DNA from: an uncultured Victivallales bacterium
GTDB taxonomy: Bacteria; Verrucomicrobiota; Lentisphaeria; Oligosphaerales; JAFGRS01
Direction: 5' to 3'
DNA: 15,487 nt
Assembly (NCBI GenBank): GCA_903834675.1
Contig: CAILKC010000620.1
Location: 1 to 15,487, forward strand
Part shown: positions 15,445-15,487 of the stretch, piece after piece
How the letters are laid out: each line of letters starts with the position of its first letter
How positions within the stretch are numbered: position 1 is the stretch's first letter
Notes under the pieces: model-generated
Told to the model about the DNA's origin: nothing
Database searches by the model: none
What the model saw: only the letters and a program-made list of their open reading frames with translations
Position numbers and translations under genes: made by a program

Positions 15445-15479
15445 GCGTCGCCGCCGAGCCGAAGGCGCGGCGGCGACGC
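15445..15479 (+). terminator. 12-bp-stem hairpin after the DTW gene
   Basis: GCGTCGCCGCCG (15445-15456) and CGGCGGCGACGC (15468-15479) are perfect inverted repeats with an 11-base loop, starting 13 bases after the stop codon. The window ends eight bases later without a T-tract, so it could be an intrinsic terminator or one of the GC-rich palindromic repeats seen elsewhere here. Confidence 0.55.
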
Positions 15480-15487
15480 CACCGCAA

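Overview
The window is about 15.5 kb of GC-rich bacterial DNA with seven protein genes. Its long intergenic stretches are packed with palindromes, short dispersed repeats and tandem repeats. I see no rRNA, tRNA, CRISPR array or complete transposon. A MelA-like GH4 enzyme, a very large secreted PQQ-propeller protein with a malectin-like tail, an unclassified (alpha/alpha)6 glycosidase and repeat-rich spacers together suggest an environmental member of the PVC group or a neighbour (Planctomycetota, Lentisphaerota, Kiritimatiellota, Verrucomicrobiota). This is inference from gene style; no marker gene fixes the taxon.

Layout. Positions 3-1538 (+) hold the C-terminal, DNA-recognition part of a type IIG/Eco57I-like restriction-methylase. 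Its reading frame starts in a 50-bp tandem duplication at the window edge and is interrupted in frame by a compound repeat (557-728). A further copy of that repeat lies at 1582-1638, between this gene and the convergent glycosidase gene. Positions 1643-4810 (-) encode a six-hairpin glycosidase of about 1055 residues without a signal peptide. Positions 4811-5640 carry no gene: there is a 14-bp palindrome, an inverted-repeat-bounded element (5140-5403), a probable 3'-end remnant of a group II intron (5470-5535, minus strand) and terminator-like hairpins. Positions 5641-7628 (-) are a two-gene unit: a single-pass membrane protein followed by a secreted alpha/alpha-toroid protein. Positions 7629-8190 form a divergent spacer with long palindromes, a 7-bp tandem repeat and an inverted copy of a 14-bp word also found at 5140. 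On the plus strand follow the GH4 alpha-galactosidase (8191-9516), a 400-base spacer, the 1401-residue PQQ-propeller / Rossmann / malectin-like protein (9918-14123) and a DTW-domain tRNA modification protein with a C-terminal extension (14236-15432). A 12-bp-stem hairpin follows the last gene.

How the genes fit together. The GH4 enzyme, the large glycosidase and the malectin-like module all point to carbohydrate use, but the genes lie in separate transcription units and no transporter or regulator is present. This is not a classical utilisation locus. The only clear operon-like pair is the membrane/toroid pair. The most unusual material is (i) the in-frame repeat insertion in the restriction-methylase, (ii) the group II intron remnant, (iii) the PQQ-Rossmann-malectin fusion and (iv) the DTW protein's C-terminal region, which resembles a DEDD exonuclease fold with poor catalytic-residue conservation. 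I did not find convincing evidence of a new multi-gene system.
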